From assembly GCA_002343395.1 (NCBI GenBank), contig DDSN01000016.1, positions 1,700 to 64,064 on the forward strand: a stretch of 62,365 bases of DNA. Reading direction: 5' to 3'. A program made the translations under genes and the position numbers. Position 1 is the stretch's first letter; every line of letters starts with the position of its first letter. The DNA comes from Hyphomonadaceae bacterium UBA2389 (GTDB lineage Bacteria > Pseudomonadota > Alphaproteobacteria > Caulobacterales > Aquidulcibacteraceae). Positions 7,620 through 15,499 of the stretch are shown here, piece after piece. The notes beneath the pieces are model-generated. The model was given only the letters and a program-made list of their open reading frames with translations. It did not search any database and was not told the DNA's origin.

Positions 7620-8746
7620 ACCGCCTCCAACATCATGAAGCCGACCAGCGCGCGGCCGCTCTCGGGCACGACGCAGAAAACCTTCTCTCCGCTCTTCACC
7701 CGCCCGCTCTGCATCAGCGCCTCCAGCATCAACCAAATCGAGGCCGATCCGACATTGCCCTTCTCGCGCAATACGGAGAACCACTTCTCCTCCGGCACCA
7801 TGCCCGCGGTATCCTGCAAGAGCGAGACAATCTCCGCCCGCAGCGATTTTGCCGAGTAATGCACGAGACAGTGATCGATCTCCGCGGGAACGACGCGGCC
7901 TTCGTCGACTTTTTGCAGGTAGACGCCGATCCAGGCGCGGATCACCCGCTTCAACAACTCGAAATCTTGCAGCAGCGCGATCGCGCCGGCTTCATGCGCG
8001 GCGCGTGGGCCGATGTGCGCCCAGCTCGTGGTCATGTCGGCGCGGGTTTCGATCGGCGCTCCAGCCCACATGCAGGGATCGAAGCGGTTGGCAAGCGAAA
8101 CGATGTCAATGAAGTCGATGCGCAGCGCGCCTGGGCGAGGTTTGTCCTCGACAACGATCGCGCCGGCGCCATCGGAAAGCGTGAACCGCAGAAAATCCGC
8201 CTCGGGACGCAAGCGGTGTTTTTCATCAACGAGCGCGGTGCCCTCGTAGAACTCCGGCCGAAACCAGCGCGACGAAAACTCACCCGCGCACGCTGCGGCG
8301 ACCCTGTGATCGCCTGTGCGCACCGCATTCCACGCCGCCTTCGCCGCCATCAGCGACGATCCGCAAACGGATTGAAAGCTCGCGATTTCCAGGGGCGGCC
8401 CGCCAAGGTCCGCGTGTACAGCGGCCGCGTGGCCGGGAACGAAGTAATCTCCCTGGGTGGTGGCCGCCGCCAGCATGCCGAGTTCGCCGACGCCAAGGCC
8501 GGCGCGCTCCAGCGCTTGTTCGACCGCCAGTGCGCACATCCGGGCGTTGGTGTGCGAAACGGTTCCGTCCGGCGCCATGGCGTAGTGGCGGCTCTCGACG
8601 CCGTTCCAACGCAGCGCCTTCTTGCCGAAAAGCGAGCCCTTGCCGCCGATGCGGCCGAGATGGTCCTCGATCCTGTCATTGCCAACCGGAAGGCCGGGAA
8701 GGAAGACGCCCGCTCCGGTGATATAGGCTGCTGCAAGGTGCTTCAT
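7616..8746 (-). CDS. 3-oxoacyl-ACP synthase III family protein (KAS III, StlD/DarB-like)
   Basis: The 376-residue thiolase-fold condensing enzyme has an apparent complete Cys-His-Asn triad: Cys128 (FQSVCGSSL), His296 (CLVHYSAKS) and Asn331 (REKGNVGSAS). KAS III enzymes join an acyl-CoA starter to malonyl-ACP. A longer N-terminus and an unusual middle part (EFSSRWFRPEFYEGTALVDE) set it apart from housekeeping FabH, and no fabD/fabG/plsX is near, so secondary-metabolite or specialised lipid synthesis is likely. The start at MKHLAAAYITG fits the fold; the upstream frame to 8800 is less likely. It heads an operon with ATGA junctions to both following genes. Confidence 0.87.
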   Translation of the reverse strand: MKHLAAAYITGAGVFLPGLPVGNDRIEDHLGRIGGKGSLFGKKALRWNGVESRHYAMAPDGTVSHTNARMCALAVEQALERAGLGVGELGMLAAATTQGDYFVPGHAAAVHADLGGPPLEIASFQSVCGSSLMAAKAAWNAVRTGDHRVAAACAGEFSSRWFRPEFYEGTALVDEKHRLRPEADFLRFTLSDGAGAIVVEDKPRPGALRIDFIDIVSLANRFDPCMWAGAPIETRADMTTSWAHIGPRAAHEAGAIALLQDFELLKRVIRAWIGVYLQKVDEGRVVPAEIDHCLVHYSAKSLRAEIVSLLQDTAGMVPEEKWFSVLREKGNVGSASIWLMLEALMQSGRVKSGEKVFCVVPESGRALVGFMMLEAV

Positions 8747-8796
8747 GGCTCTGCGCTTACACCAGGTCGAGGGGCCGAACTGGGGCAGCCGTTCGG

Positions 8797-8891
8797 GCAA
8801 AAGAAAGCCGCGGGGCTTGGGGCCCCGCGGCGAAGGTCAATAGGGAGGAAACGCCCGATAGGGCGGGTGCGGCGTCGCGAAACGCCGCAGC
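8797..8891 (-). ncRNA. Candidate small RNA or structured leader with three hairpins
   Basis: On the minus strand a predicted transcript of about 95 nt folds into three stems: 8889-8868 (TGCGGCGT/ACGCCGCA), 8865-8852 (CGCCC/GGGCG with a four-base loop), and a GC-rich terminator 8831-8807 (GCCGCGGGGC/GCCCCGCGGC) followed by TTTCTTTTG. Between stems two and three is an unpaired TTTCCTCCCTATTGACC, which contains a CCUCCC anti-Shine-Dalgarno motif common in alphaproteobacterial trans-acting sRNAs. A promoter fits upstream (8898-8926). It could instead be an attenuator leader of the ketoacyl synthase operon that starts 50 bases downstream. No named family was assigned. Confidence 0.6.
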
Positions 8892-8897
8892 GGTTGA

Positions 8898-8926
8898 AAC
8901 TTAGTTTGCAGCGCAGCATAACGCAA
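8898..8926 (-). promoter_or_regulatory. Candidate promoter for the small RNA / ketoacyl synthase leader
   Basis: On the minus strand TTGCGT (8926-8921) and TAAGTT (8903-8898) are separated by 17 bases and would start transcription near 8891, just before the first hairpin. Confidence 0.5.
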
Positions 8927-8998
8927 GAGCGATCGCGCTTTGCGTTTCTGTAACTTTTAATACAATGTTGTTTTTTCAGTATTTTTGCCAGCGTCTAG

Positions 8999-9032
8999 TT
9001 GATATTGCGCTGCACACATGCAAATTTGCATG
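8999..9032 (+). promoter_or_regulatory. Upstream region of typA: possible -35 and a 16-bp perfect palindrome
   Basis: The 381-base gap between the ketoacyl synthase and typA holds the small RNA (8797-8891), an AT-rich stretch (about 8930-9000) and this element. TTGATA (8999-9004) could be a -35, with a poor AAATTT -10 at 9022. The perfect palindrome CATGCAAATTTGCATG occupies 9017-9032 and covers that -10, as an operator would. Confidence 0.4.
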
Positions 9033-9127
9033 AGTCTTCATGTCGTTTTGCCAGATTGCAACGTTGTCTCCACGCCCGCCTGCGGGCAGAACCCGGCGCG
9101 CCCTTCTCTGAAAGTTCCCGAAGCCCC

Positions 9128-10969
9128 ATGACCCAACGCCTGCGCAACCTGGCGATCATCGCTCACGTCGACCACGGCAAAACCACCCTGGTCGACCAAT
9201 TGCTGGCGCAAGGCGGCGCCTTTCGCGCCAACGAAGCCCGCCAAGAACGGGCGATGGACTCCAACGATCAAGAACGCGAGCGCGGCATCACCATCCTCGC
9301 CAAGTGCACGTCGATCGTGTGGAGCAAGGATGGGGAAGACTACCGCCTCAACATCGTCGACACGCCCGGTCACGCGGATTTCGGCGGCGAGGTCGAGCGC
9401 ATCCTGGGCATGGTCGACGGCTGCGTGCTCTTGGTCGACGCCAGCGAAGGCGTGATGCCGCAAACCAAGTTCGTGCTCTCCAAGGCGCTGGCGCGCGGCC
9501 TTCGGCCGATGGTGGTGCTCAACAAGGTCGATCGCCCGAGCGCCGAGCCCGACAAAGCGCTCAACGAAATCTTCGAGCTTTTCCTCGCCCTCGGCGCCAG
9601 CGACGAGCAAGCCGACTTCCCCATCCTCTACGCCTCCGGAAAGGAAGGCTGGGCGAAGGCCGACATGAGCGAGGCCAACAAGGACCTCACGCCGCTTTTC
9701 GAGTTGATCGTGCGTCATGTGCCCGAACCAGCGCCCATCGTCCGCAAGGATGAGCCCTTCGCGCTGATCGTCACGATGCTGGACTCCGACGCCTTCCTCG
9801 GCCGCGTGCTGACGGGACGCGTCGAGGCCGGGCGCGTTAAGGTTGGCGACACCGTGAAGTCGCTGCGCCGCGACGGCACCGAAATCGAACGCGGGCGCCT
9901 GACCAAGCTGCTCTCGTTTCGCGGCCTGAAGCGCGTTCCCGTGGACAGCGCAGAGGCTGGCGACATCATCGCGATCGCGGGTCTTGTCGAGACGACCGTC
10001 GCTGACACGATTGGCGCTATCGACCTTGCAGCGCCGCTCAACGCGCCGCCCATTGATCCGCCGACCTTGGCGATCACGATCTCCATCAATGACTCTCCTC
10101 TGGCCGGGCGCGCCGGAGACAAAGTACAAAGCCGCGTCATACGCGGGCGGCTTCTGGCGGAAGCGGAATCGAACGTCGCCATTCGCGTCACCGAAACCGA
10201 AAACAAGGATGCGTTCGAAGTCGCTGGACGGGGCGAACTCCAGCTTGGCGTGCTTGTCGAAACCATGCGCCGCGAAGGTTTCGAGCTTTCGATCTCGCGC
10301 CCGAAAGTACTGACGCGCCAGGAAAACGGCCAGACGCTGGAACCGGTCGAGGAAGTCGTGATCGATGTCGACGACGAATACACGGGCGTCGTCATCGAGA
10401 AGATGAGCATCCGCAAGGCCGAACTCCAGGACATGCGCCCATCGGGCGGCGGCAAGACCCGCCTTGTCATGCATGCGCCTTCGCGCGGCATGGTGGGGTA
10501 CCATGGCGAGTTCCTCACCGACACGCGCGGTTCCGGCGTGATGAACCGGCTGTTCCATGCCTGGGCGCCGTGGAAAGGCGACATTCCGGGCCGACGCAAC
10601 GGCGCGCTTATCTCCAACGACAAGGGCCAGTCGACCGCGTACGCGCTGTGGAACTTGGAGGAGCGCGGCAGCATGTTCATCGCTGACGGCGAAGACGTGT
10701 ATGAAGGCATGATCATCGGCGAAAACAGCCGCGGCGAAGACCTCGACGTTAACCCGCTCAAGGGCAAGAAGCTCACCAACGTGCGCGCGTCTGGCAAGGA
10801 TGAATCGATCCGGCTCACGCCGCCGCGCCGCCTGACGCTCGAACAAGCCATGGCGTGGATCGAGGACGACGAACTGGTCGAAGTGACGCCCGCAGCCATC
10901 CGCATCCGCAAGCAGTACCTCGACCCGAACGAGCGCAAACGCGCGGCGAAGGCGCGCGAGATCGCCTGA
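9128..10969 (+). CDS. typA: Ribosome-associated translational GTPase TypA/BipA
   Basis: A 613-residue protein with all GTPase motifs: G1 AHVDHGKTT (about residue 12), G2 region ERERGITILAK, G3 DTPGHADFGGEV, G4 NKVDRPSA. They are followed by domain II, an EF-G-like domain III, a domain V and the TypA-specific C-terminus (SRGEDLDVNPLKGKKLTNVR). TypA binds the 70S ribosome and helps 50S assembly and growth in cold or stress. The start at MTQRLRNLAIIAHVDHG is chosen because family members begin just before the P-loop; the frame extends upstream to 8999 without family sequence. Transcribed alone. Confidence 0.96.
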   Translation: MTQRLRNLAIIAHVDHGKTTLVDQLLAQGGAFRANEARQERAMDSNDQERERGITILAKCTSIVWSKDGEDYRLNIVDTPGHADFGGEVERILGMVDGCVLLVDASEGVMPQTKFVLSKALARGLRPMVVLNKVDRPSAEPDKALNEIFELFLALGASDEQADFPILYASGKEGWAKADMSEANKDLTPLFELIVRHVPEPAPIVRKDEPFALIVTMLDSDAFLGRVLTGRVEAGRVKVGDTVKSLRRDGTEIERGRLTKLLSFRGLKRVPVDSAEAGDIIAIAGLVETTVADTIGAIDLAAPLNAPPIDPPTLAITISINDSPLAGRAGDKVQSRVIRGRLLAEAESNVAIRVTETENKDAFEVAGRGELQLGVLVETMRREGFELSISRPKVLTRQENGQTLEPVEEVVIDVDDEYTGVVIEKMSIRKAELQDMRPSGGGKTRLVMHAPSRGMVGYHGEFLTDTRGSGVMNRLFHAWAPWKGDIPGRRNGALISNDKGQSTAYALWNLEERGSMFIADGEDVYEGMIIGENSRGEDLDVNPLKGKKLTNVRASGKDESIRLTPPRRLTLEQAMAWIEDDELVEVTPAAIRIRKQYLDPNERKRAAKAREIA

Positions 10970-10970
10970 G

Positions 10971-11435
10971 TCACGCTCGCTCCACGCGACACTGAAAGCA
11001 GCCGAACTTGGAGCGGATATGGACGTAGGCGATAGCCGCGTCGGCAAAGATCGAATTCACCGCTTCCGCCAATTCGATCCCGCGAACAATGCGGCCCGTT
11101 TCGTAGCGTATCCAATTGTCCGCCCCGTATCCGCGTATCGCGGCGGGATCGAGAAAATGAAACCACGGCGGCACCTGTTCATCATCGTAGTGCGCGCATG
11201 CAGTCTGATGCAGGAAGATGGGGCCAGTCTCCGCATAGGGCTGTGGTTCGTCAAAGGGACGATAAGAAAGGACCAGCTTGGTTTCGCCATCGGCGATAAG
11301 CCCAAGGCAGTGGCGACAAGGATTGGCCCCGCCCTCCGCTTTCATCGCGATCGGCGCTTGCCCGTTTGCATCAAGGCCGCCCAAGCGCAATCGTTCAAAG
11401 CGATCGGTTGGAATGCCGCGAAAACGTATCGTCAT
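10971..11435 (-). CDS. DUF1203 family protein
   Basis: 154 residues with the DUF1203 layout: N-terminal MTIRFRGIPTDRF, a central CRHCLGLIADGETKLVLSYR and TGPIFLHQTACAHY, and a C-terminal Cys-x2-Cys (FGCFQCRVE). The start at 11435 is set by an AAGGAG seven bases upstream; the longer frame to 11651 lacks a ribosome site and overlaps the promoter side of the next gene. The family's function is not established. Its 3' end meets typA one base apart. Confidence 0.8.
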   Translation of the reverse strand: MTIRFRGIPTDRFERLRLGGLDANGQAPIAMKAEGGANPCRHCLGLIADGETKLVLSYRPFDEPQPYAETGPIFLHQTACAHYDDEQVPPWFHFLDPAAIRGYGADNWIRYETGRIVRGIELAEAVNSIFADAAIAYVHIRSKFGCFQCRVERA

Positions 11436-11682
11436 CGATTTCTCCTTCACGCCCATCACGCCATAAACCGCCGAAAAGCGCTGGCCGTTATCGGACGCGG
11501 CGCCATTAACCGAGTCACGGGTCATTACGGCACAGTTTCGCGCGCGCTGATGCGTTCTGAACGCATTCGCCATCTTTGAACGCGCGTTTCGCCCGCATCG
11601 CGTGTGGCACGCATCCTGCTGTTCGCCTTTTGCAACAAGAGGCGGGCCCATGGGGGAGCCGCCGCGAACAAAGGCGCATCAC

Positions 11683-12087
11683 ATGGCTAACGCCACTGAC
11701 CTCCATGTCGGCAAGCGGCTTCGCCGCCGTCGCCGGCTTCTGGGCCTCACCCAGCAACAGCTGGCTGAGTCCATCGGCATCCGCTTTCAACAGATTCAGA
11801 AGTACGAATGCGGCGCCAACCGCGTCACCGCGAGCCGACTTTACGAACTCGCGGTCGCGCTCAACGTGCCGGTCAACTACTTCTTCGAAGGTCTGCAACA
11901 GCAAACCATGGCGCCGGCTTCGCCGGGCGCGCCGGCCAACGATCGCGATCTGATCGCGGCCGACGTGCTGAGCCAGAAGGAAACGCTGGAACTCATCCGC
12001 GCTTACTACAAGCTCGGCGAGCGCCCGCGCCGCCGCCTTCTGGACCTCGCCAAGGCGCTGCAAGACGAATCCACCGACGCGGCGTAG
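11683..12087 (+). CDS. XRE-family helix-turn-helix transcriptional regulator
   Basis: 134 residues. An N-terminal Cro/C1-type HTH at about residues 12-66 (LGLTQQQLAESIGIRFQQIQ, then KYECGANRVTASRLYELAVA) is followed by a linker and a C-terminal helical part (LIRAYYKLGERPRRRLLDLA). This layout matches a group of small XRE regulators that is widespread in Alphaproteobacteria and often regulates stress or symbiosis genes. The ATG at 11683 is chosen because MANATDLHVGKRLRRRR matches the usual N-terminus. Targets are unknown. A strong terminator follows. Confidence 0.88.
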   Translation: MANATDLHVGKRLRRRRRLLGLTQQQLAESIGIRFQQIQKYECGANRVTASRLYELAVALNVPVNYFFEGLQQQTMAPASPGAPANDRDLIAADVLSQKETLELIRAYYKLGERPRRRLLDLAKALQDESTDAA

Positions 12088-12125
12088 TCCCGCAACACGA
12101 CCGCATCGGTTTGGGGGAATGGGGA

Positions 12126-12153
12126 CGGGCTCGCCACGAGGCGGGCCCGTTTT
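12126..12153 (+). terminator. Intrinsic terminator after the XRE regulator
   Basis: CGGGCTCGCC pairs with GGCGGGCCCG (one G-T pair) around an ACGA loop and is followed by TTTT. It separates the regulator from the histidinol phosphatase gene. Confidence 0.8.
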
Positions 12154-12193
12154 CGTTTGGGCGAAGCCGCGCGAAAGGCGTTATGCTTCGGCT

Positions 12194-12991
12194 ATGAACG
12201 CGCCCGACCTTTCCCGTCTCCTTGCCTTCGCCGACACGCTCGCCGACGCCGCGCGCGCGGCGATCCTGCCCTATTTTCGCGCCGCCCATGGCGTGAACCA
12301 TAAAGGCGGAGCGCGCTTCGATCCGGTGACCGACGCCGACGAAGCCGCCGAACGCGCCATGCGCGCGCTGATCGAACAGGAATTTCCGAGCCATTCCGTG
12401 CTCGGCGAGGAGTTCGGCGGTTCACTTTCGGCGGATGGTTATCAATGGATCCTCGATCCGATCGACGGCACCCGCGCCTTCATCGCGGGACTGCCGACGT
12501 GGGGCGTGCTGATCGGGCTCTACCATCACGGCCAACCGCTGCTTGGGGTGATGGATCAACCCTATCTCGACGAGCGGTATCGCGGCTGGACGAGCGCGGA
12601 GTCGCGGGGCGCGACTTGCAGCGCGCGTGGCGTGACGCGGCCTTTGCAAACGCGCGCCTGCGCCAATCTGGAAGCCGCGATCCTCTCCACCACCGATCCT
12701 TACCTCTTTCACGGCCCCGAAGCGCAAAACTTCGCCCGCGTCCGCGACCGCGTGAAGCTCACGCGGTACGGCTTTGATTGCTACGCCTATTGCATGCTCG
12801 CCGCGGGACACATCGATTGCGTGGTCGAAAGCGGCTTGAAACCCTTTGATATCGCCGCGCTCATCCCGATCGTCACCGGCGCCGGCGGCGGCATTTGCTC
12901 CTGGAACGGCGGCGACGCCAGCGCCGGCGGGCGCGTGCTGGCGTGGGGCGATGCGCGCGTGCGCGACGAAGCGCTCGCCGCGCTGGCATGA
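12194..12991 (+). CDS. hisN: Histidinol-phosphatase (inositol monophosphatase family)
   Basis: A 265-residue inositol-monophosphatase fold. Metal-site motifs are DPVTDADEAAE, the Glu pair in SVLGEEFGG, WILDPIDGTRAF and the late PFDIAALIPIVTGAGG. Among IMPases the short N-terminus and the GTRAFIAGLPTWG stretch fit HisN, which removes phosphate from L-histidinol phosphate in histidine synthesis. A general IMPase/CysQ role cannot be excluded. The start at 12194 is the first ATG after the terminator hairpin. Confidence 0.85.
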   Translation: MNAPDLSRLLAFADTLADAARAAILPYFRAAHGVNHKGGARFDPVTDADEAAERAMRALIEQEFPSHSVLGEEFGGSLSADGYQWILDPIDGTRAFIAGLPTWGVLIGLYHHGQPLLGVMDQPYLDERYRGWTSAESRGATCSARGVTRPLQTRACANLEAAILSTTDPYLFHGPEAQNFARVRDRVKLTRYGFDCYAYCMLAAGHIDCVVESGLKPFDIAALIPIVTGAGGGICSWNGGDASAGGRVLAWGDARVRDEALAALA

Positions 12992-13053
12992 CCAGCGCGC
13001 GCGGCCGCTTGCGGAAGCGGCGCGATGCGTTCAGCGGTGCTGCAACGCATCGC

Positions 13054-13833
13054 TCAACTGGAATCAACAGCGCTCCAGGCCGCGTGCGCGAAATGCGCGG
13101 CATCGGCCACGGCGAAATCGCCTGCCTGGCGCTGGAGCGAAAAAAATGTGCGCGTGGGCCGCGTGAACAGCCGCGCGAGCGCCCGCCGCCGCGCCAGCCA
13201 GCACGCGAGACGCTTGGCGAGTTTCTCGCGATCGCGCTCCGCGCGCGTCAAGGCTTCGAGCCGCCGCGCCAAACCATGCGTCGACACGTACGCGGTCCAC
13301 GCGCGCCCTTCGCGGTCGGCGGCGCAAGGCGGCGCGACGCGTTTTTCCGCTGGCGGGTCGTTCGCGAACAAATCCCGGTAAATGTCCGCGAGCGCCGCCG
13401 CGCTTGCCGCGCTTCGGTCGGGATCAATCACCGAAGACGCAAGCTCCTTCGCGCCTCTCGGGCGGCGCGTGCGCGCGGCCGTTGACCCGCGCGCGCGATC
13501 GAGACGCAGCGCCAGTTGGACGGACGCCCGCCCCTTTGATGCGCCGCCATCGCGGGCCACGCGGTTTGCGTTGTTGCGCGCGGGCGCGACATCCGCCCGC
13601 GCATCGGCGCGCATCACCAGCGCCGCGGCGTCAATGAACAGAAGCCGGCGCAGCAGGTGTTCGCACCGCGCAATCCATTGGCACGCCAGTCTGTGCGCCT
13701 TGCGCTCCATCAACAGAACGTCAATCAGGGCTTGCGGATCGCCGAACATCGCGAGCGACGCACGCACGAACTCCGCGAACGTATGCCAAAGGCTGGCGAC
13801 GGAGCTGTGCTCGGGTGTGTGGGCGGCGTGCAT
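13054..13833 (-). CDS. Hypothetical protein, 259 aa, Arg/Ala-rich helical
   Basis: An alpha-helical, very basic protein. The first 80 residues form helices with a conserved-looking core (LLMERKAHRLACQWIARCEH, then LLRRLLFIDAAALV); the middle is low-complexity and Arg-rich, and the C-terminal half again has helices (ALTRAERDREKLAKRLACWL). It resembles uncharacterised proteins of Caulobacterales with a similar ERKxHRLAC motif; this is recalled, not searched. No signal peptide. Function unknown. Confidence 0.65.
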   Translation of the reverse strand: MHAAHTPEHSSVASLWHTFAEFVRASLAMFGDPQALIDVLLMERKAHRLACQWIARCEHLLRRLLFIDAAALVMRADARADVAPARNNANRVARDGGASKGRASVQLALRLDRARGSTAARTRRPRGAKELASSVIDPDRSAASAAALADIYRDLFANDPPAEKRVAPPCAADREGRAWTAYVSTHGLARRLEALTRAERDREKLAKRLACWLARRRALARLFTRPTRTFFSLQRQAGDFAVADAAHFAHAAWSAVDSS

Positions 13834-14017
13834 GGGCGGTCAAGCATGAGCCAAGCGCAACCCAGTCGGATTGTTTGGAGTCTATCCCCTTTTTGCGGCC
13901 GCGTGTGTCACGCTTCCCTCTCCCCCTCACGGGGTTCGAGGCTCCGGCGAGGCATACCGGCTCGCCGCGCGCTTTGAAGGATGAGTTCCTATACGCATCG
14001 CACCGCATCGCGTCGCG

Positions 14018-14554
14018 TCACGCTCGCGTCGCCTCCTGAATAAACGGGGCAACCTTGAGTCTTAGCAATTCGATCAATTCGGGCTGCATGAACTGGTAGT
14101 CGTCTGGAATGTCCAAAACGTGCAAAGCCTTGTAGCGGACTTCGTCACGGTGCTCGGCGCGAATGCGCGACCTGTGCTTTTCTTCCATGACCAGGATTAG
14201 ATCGGCCCACCGCAAATCCGCGACCGTCAGCCGCCTTCGCGCGCTTCCGCTCACGCCCGCCGACCTGACCGATACCCCAGAATGATTCTTCCACACATGT
14301 TCGGCCGTGGGGCTGCGCCATTGATTCCGGCTGCAGACAAACTGAACATTCAGGGGCCCAGCATCGGCCATCAGCCTCATCCACTCTCTATGCGGCCACG
14401 GTAACCCCAATCTCTGGGCGCGACGATTCTTGACGCTTCGCGTGTAGAGCAGCTTCCAGGACTTCTCGGGCTTGTCCCGGTTTTGTTTGGACTGGTCGCG
14501 GCCGCGCGTGGCGTTCGCCGCGCGCCGCCGCGCCCGCGAGCGTTCACGAGACAT
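14018..14554 (-). CDS. Low-molecular-weight protein tyrosine phosphatase family protein with basic N-terminal extension
   Basis: The C-terminal ~105 residues form an LMW-PTP-type domain: P-loop Cys74-x5-Arg80 (CSRNQWR), SAGVSGSARR, RWADLILVMEEKHR and VLDIPDDYQFM with the likely general acid Asp. Related proteins usually begin near the P-loop strand. Here the frame stays in genomic codon use upstream, and an AGGAA stands before the ATG at 14554, so a ~65-residue Arg/Lys-rich N-terminus (KLLYTRSVKNRRAQRLG) is probably translated. Internal starts at 14380 or 14371 would give a standard-length protein. Substrate unknown. Confidence 0.75.
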   Translation of the reverse strand: MSRERSRARRRAANATRGRDQSKQNRDKPEKSWKLLYTRSVKNRRAQRLGLPWPHREWMRLMADAGPLNVQFVCSRNQWRSPTAEHVWKNHSGVSVRSAGVSGSARRRLTVADLRWADLILVMEEKHRSRIRAEHRDEVRYKALHVLDIPDDYQFMQPELIELLRLKVAPFIQEATRA

Positions 14555-14659
14555 TGGGCGTTCCTGCGTTGGCGGGTCAGCAGCCGCGGCAACACAGAAG
14601 TTCGACCGTCTATCCTGGACGGAGTCCGCCATCAAGCATCTGGCGGATCTCGCCTGCCC

Positions 14660-15499
14660 CTACCGATAAAACTCCACCCGGCGATCGCGAAAAAATCCCC
14701 ACGCCGCGCGGTGGCGGTCGAGGAAATCCAGATCGAAGCTGTGAACCAGCACGCCTTCGTCGGCGCGCTCGAAGCTCTGGACCAGATCGCCGCGATGGTT
14801 GGCGATGAAGCTTGAGCCGTAGAAGAGCTGGCCGCTGGCCTCCGTCCCGATGCGATTGCTGGCGACTACGGGTATGACGTTCGACACCGCATGGCCCTGC
14901 ATGGCGCGCCGCCAGGGATCGCGGGTGTCGAGCGAAGCGTCGTGCGGCTCGCTGCCGATCGCGGTTGGATAGAACAACACCTCGGCGCCCATCAGCGCCA
15001 TCGCGCGCGCGCATTCGGGAAACCACTGGTCCCAACAAATGCCGACGCCGATGCGGCCGTGCGCGGTGTCCCACACCTTGAAGCCGCTATCGCCGGGGCG
15101 GAAATAATACTTCTCCTGATAGCCTGGGCCGTCGGGGATATGACTCTTGCGATAAACGCCGAGCTGTTTGCCGTCAGCGTCGAGGATCACGACGGAATTG
15201 TAGTAGGCCGGGCCTTCGCGCTCATAGATCGAGACGGGAATGACAACGCCGAGCTCTTTCGCCACCGGCTGAAGCGCGACGACGCATGGGTGCGTCGCCG
15301 CGGGATAAGCGGTCGCGAACCACTTCTCTTCCTGAGTTGTACAAAAGTACGGCCCCTGGAACAGCTCTGACGGCAAGGTCACCTGCGCGCCCTGTTTGGC
15401 GGCGTCGCGGATGAAGCGCTCGGTCTTGGCTATGTTAGCGGCGATGTCCTCGCCATACGACGTTTGAATCGCGGCGACGGTGATGGTGCGGGTCATCAC
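14660..15499 (-). CDS. aguB: N-carbamoylputrescine amidase
   Basis: A 279-residue nitrilase-superfamily amidase with the Glu45-Lys118-Cys155 triad (LPSELFQ, YRKSHIP, GICWDQWFPE). The sequence around the Cys and the GPGYQEKYYFRPGD segment are typical of AguB. It converts N-carbamoylputrescine to putrescine, CO2 and ammonia. The ATG at 15499 overlaps the stop of aguA, so the two steps of the agmatine route are translationally coupled. Confidence 0.94.
   Translation of the reverse strand: MMTRTITVAAIQTSYGEDIAANIAKTERFIRDAAKQGAQVTLPSELFQGPYFCTTQEEKWFATAYPAATHPCVVALQPVAKELGVVIPVSIYEREGPAYYNSVVILDADGKQLGVYRKSHIPDGPGYQEKYYFRPGDSGFKVWDTAHGRIGVGICWDQWFPECARAMALMGAEVLFYPTAIGSEPHDASLDTRDPWRRAMQGHAVSNVIPVVASNRIGTEASGQLFYGSSFIANHRGDLVQSFERADEGVLVHSFDLDFLDRHRAAWGFFRDRRVEFYR

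Noticed and set aside
9038..11047. Long antisense frame (669 codons) opposite typA
   Set aside because: It mirrors the codon pattern of the clear typA gene, has no family motif, and long open antisense frames are expected in GC-rich DNA.
13834..14017. GC-rich inverted pieces between the two minus-strand genes
   Set aside because: Only short, imperfect pairings; neither a clear terminator nor a repeat element could be defined.
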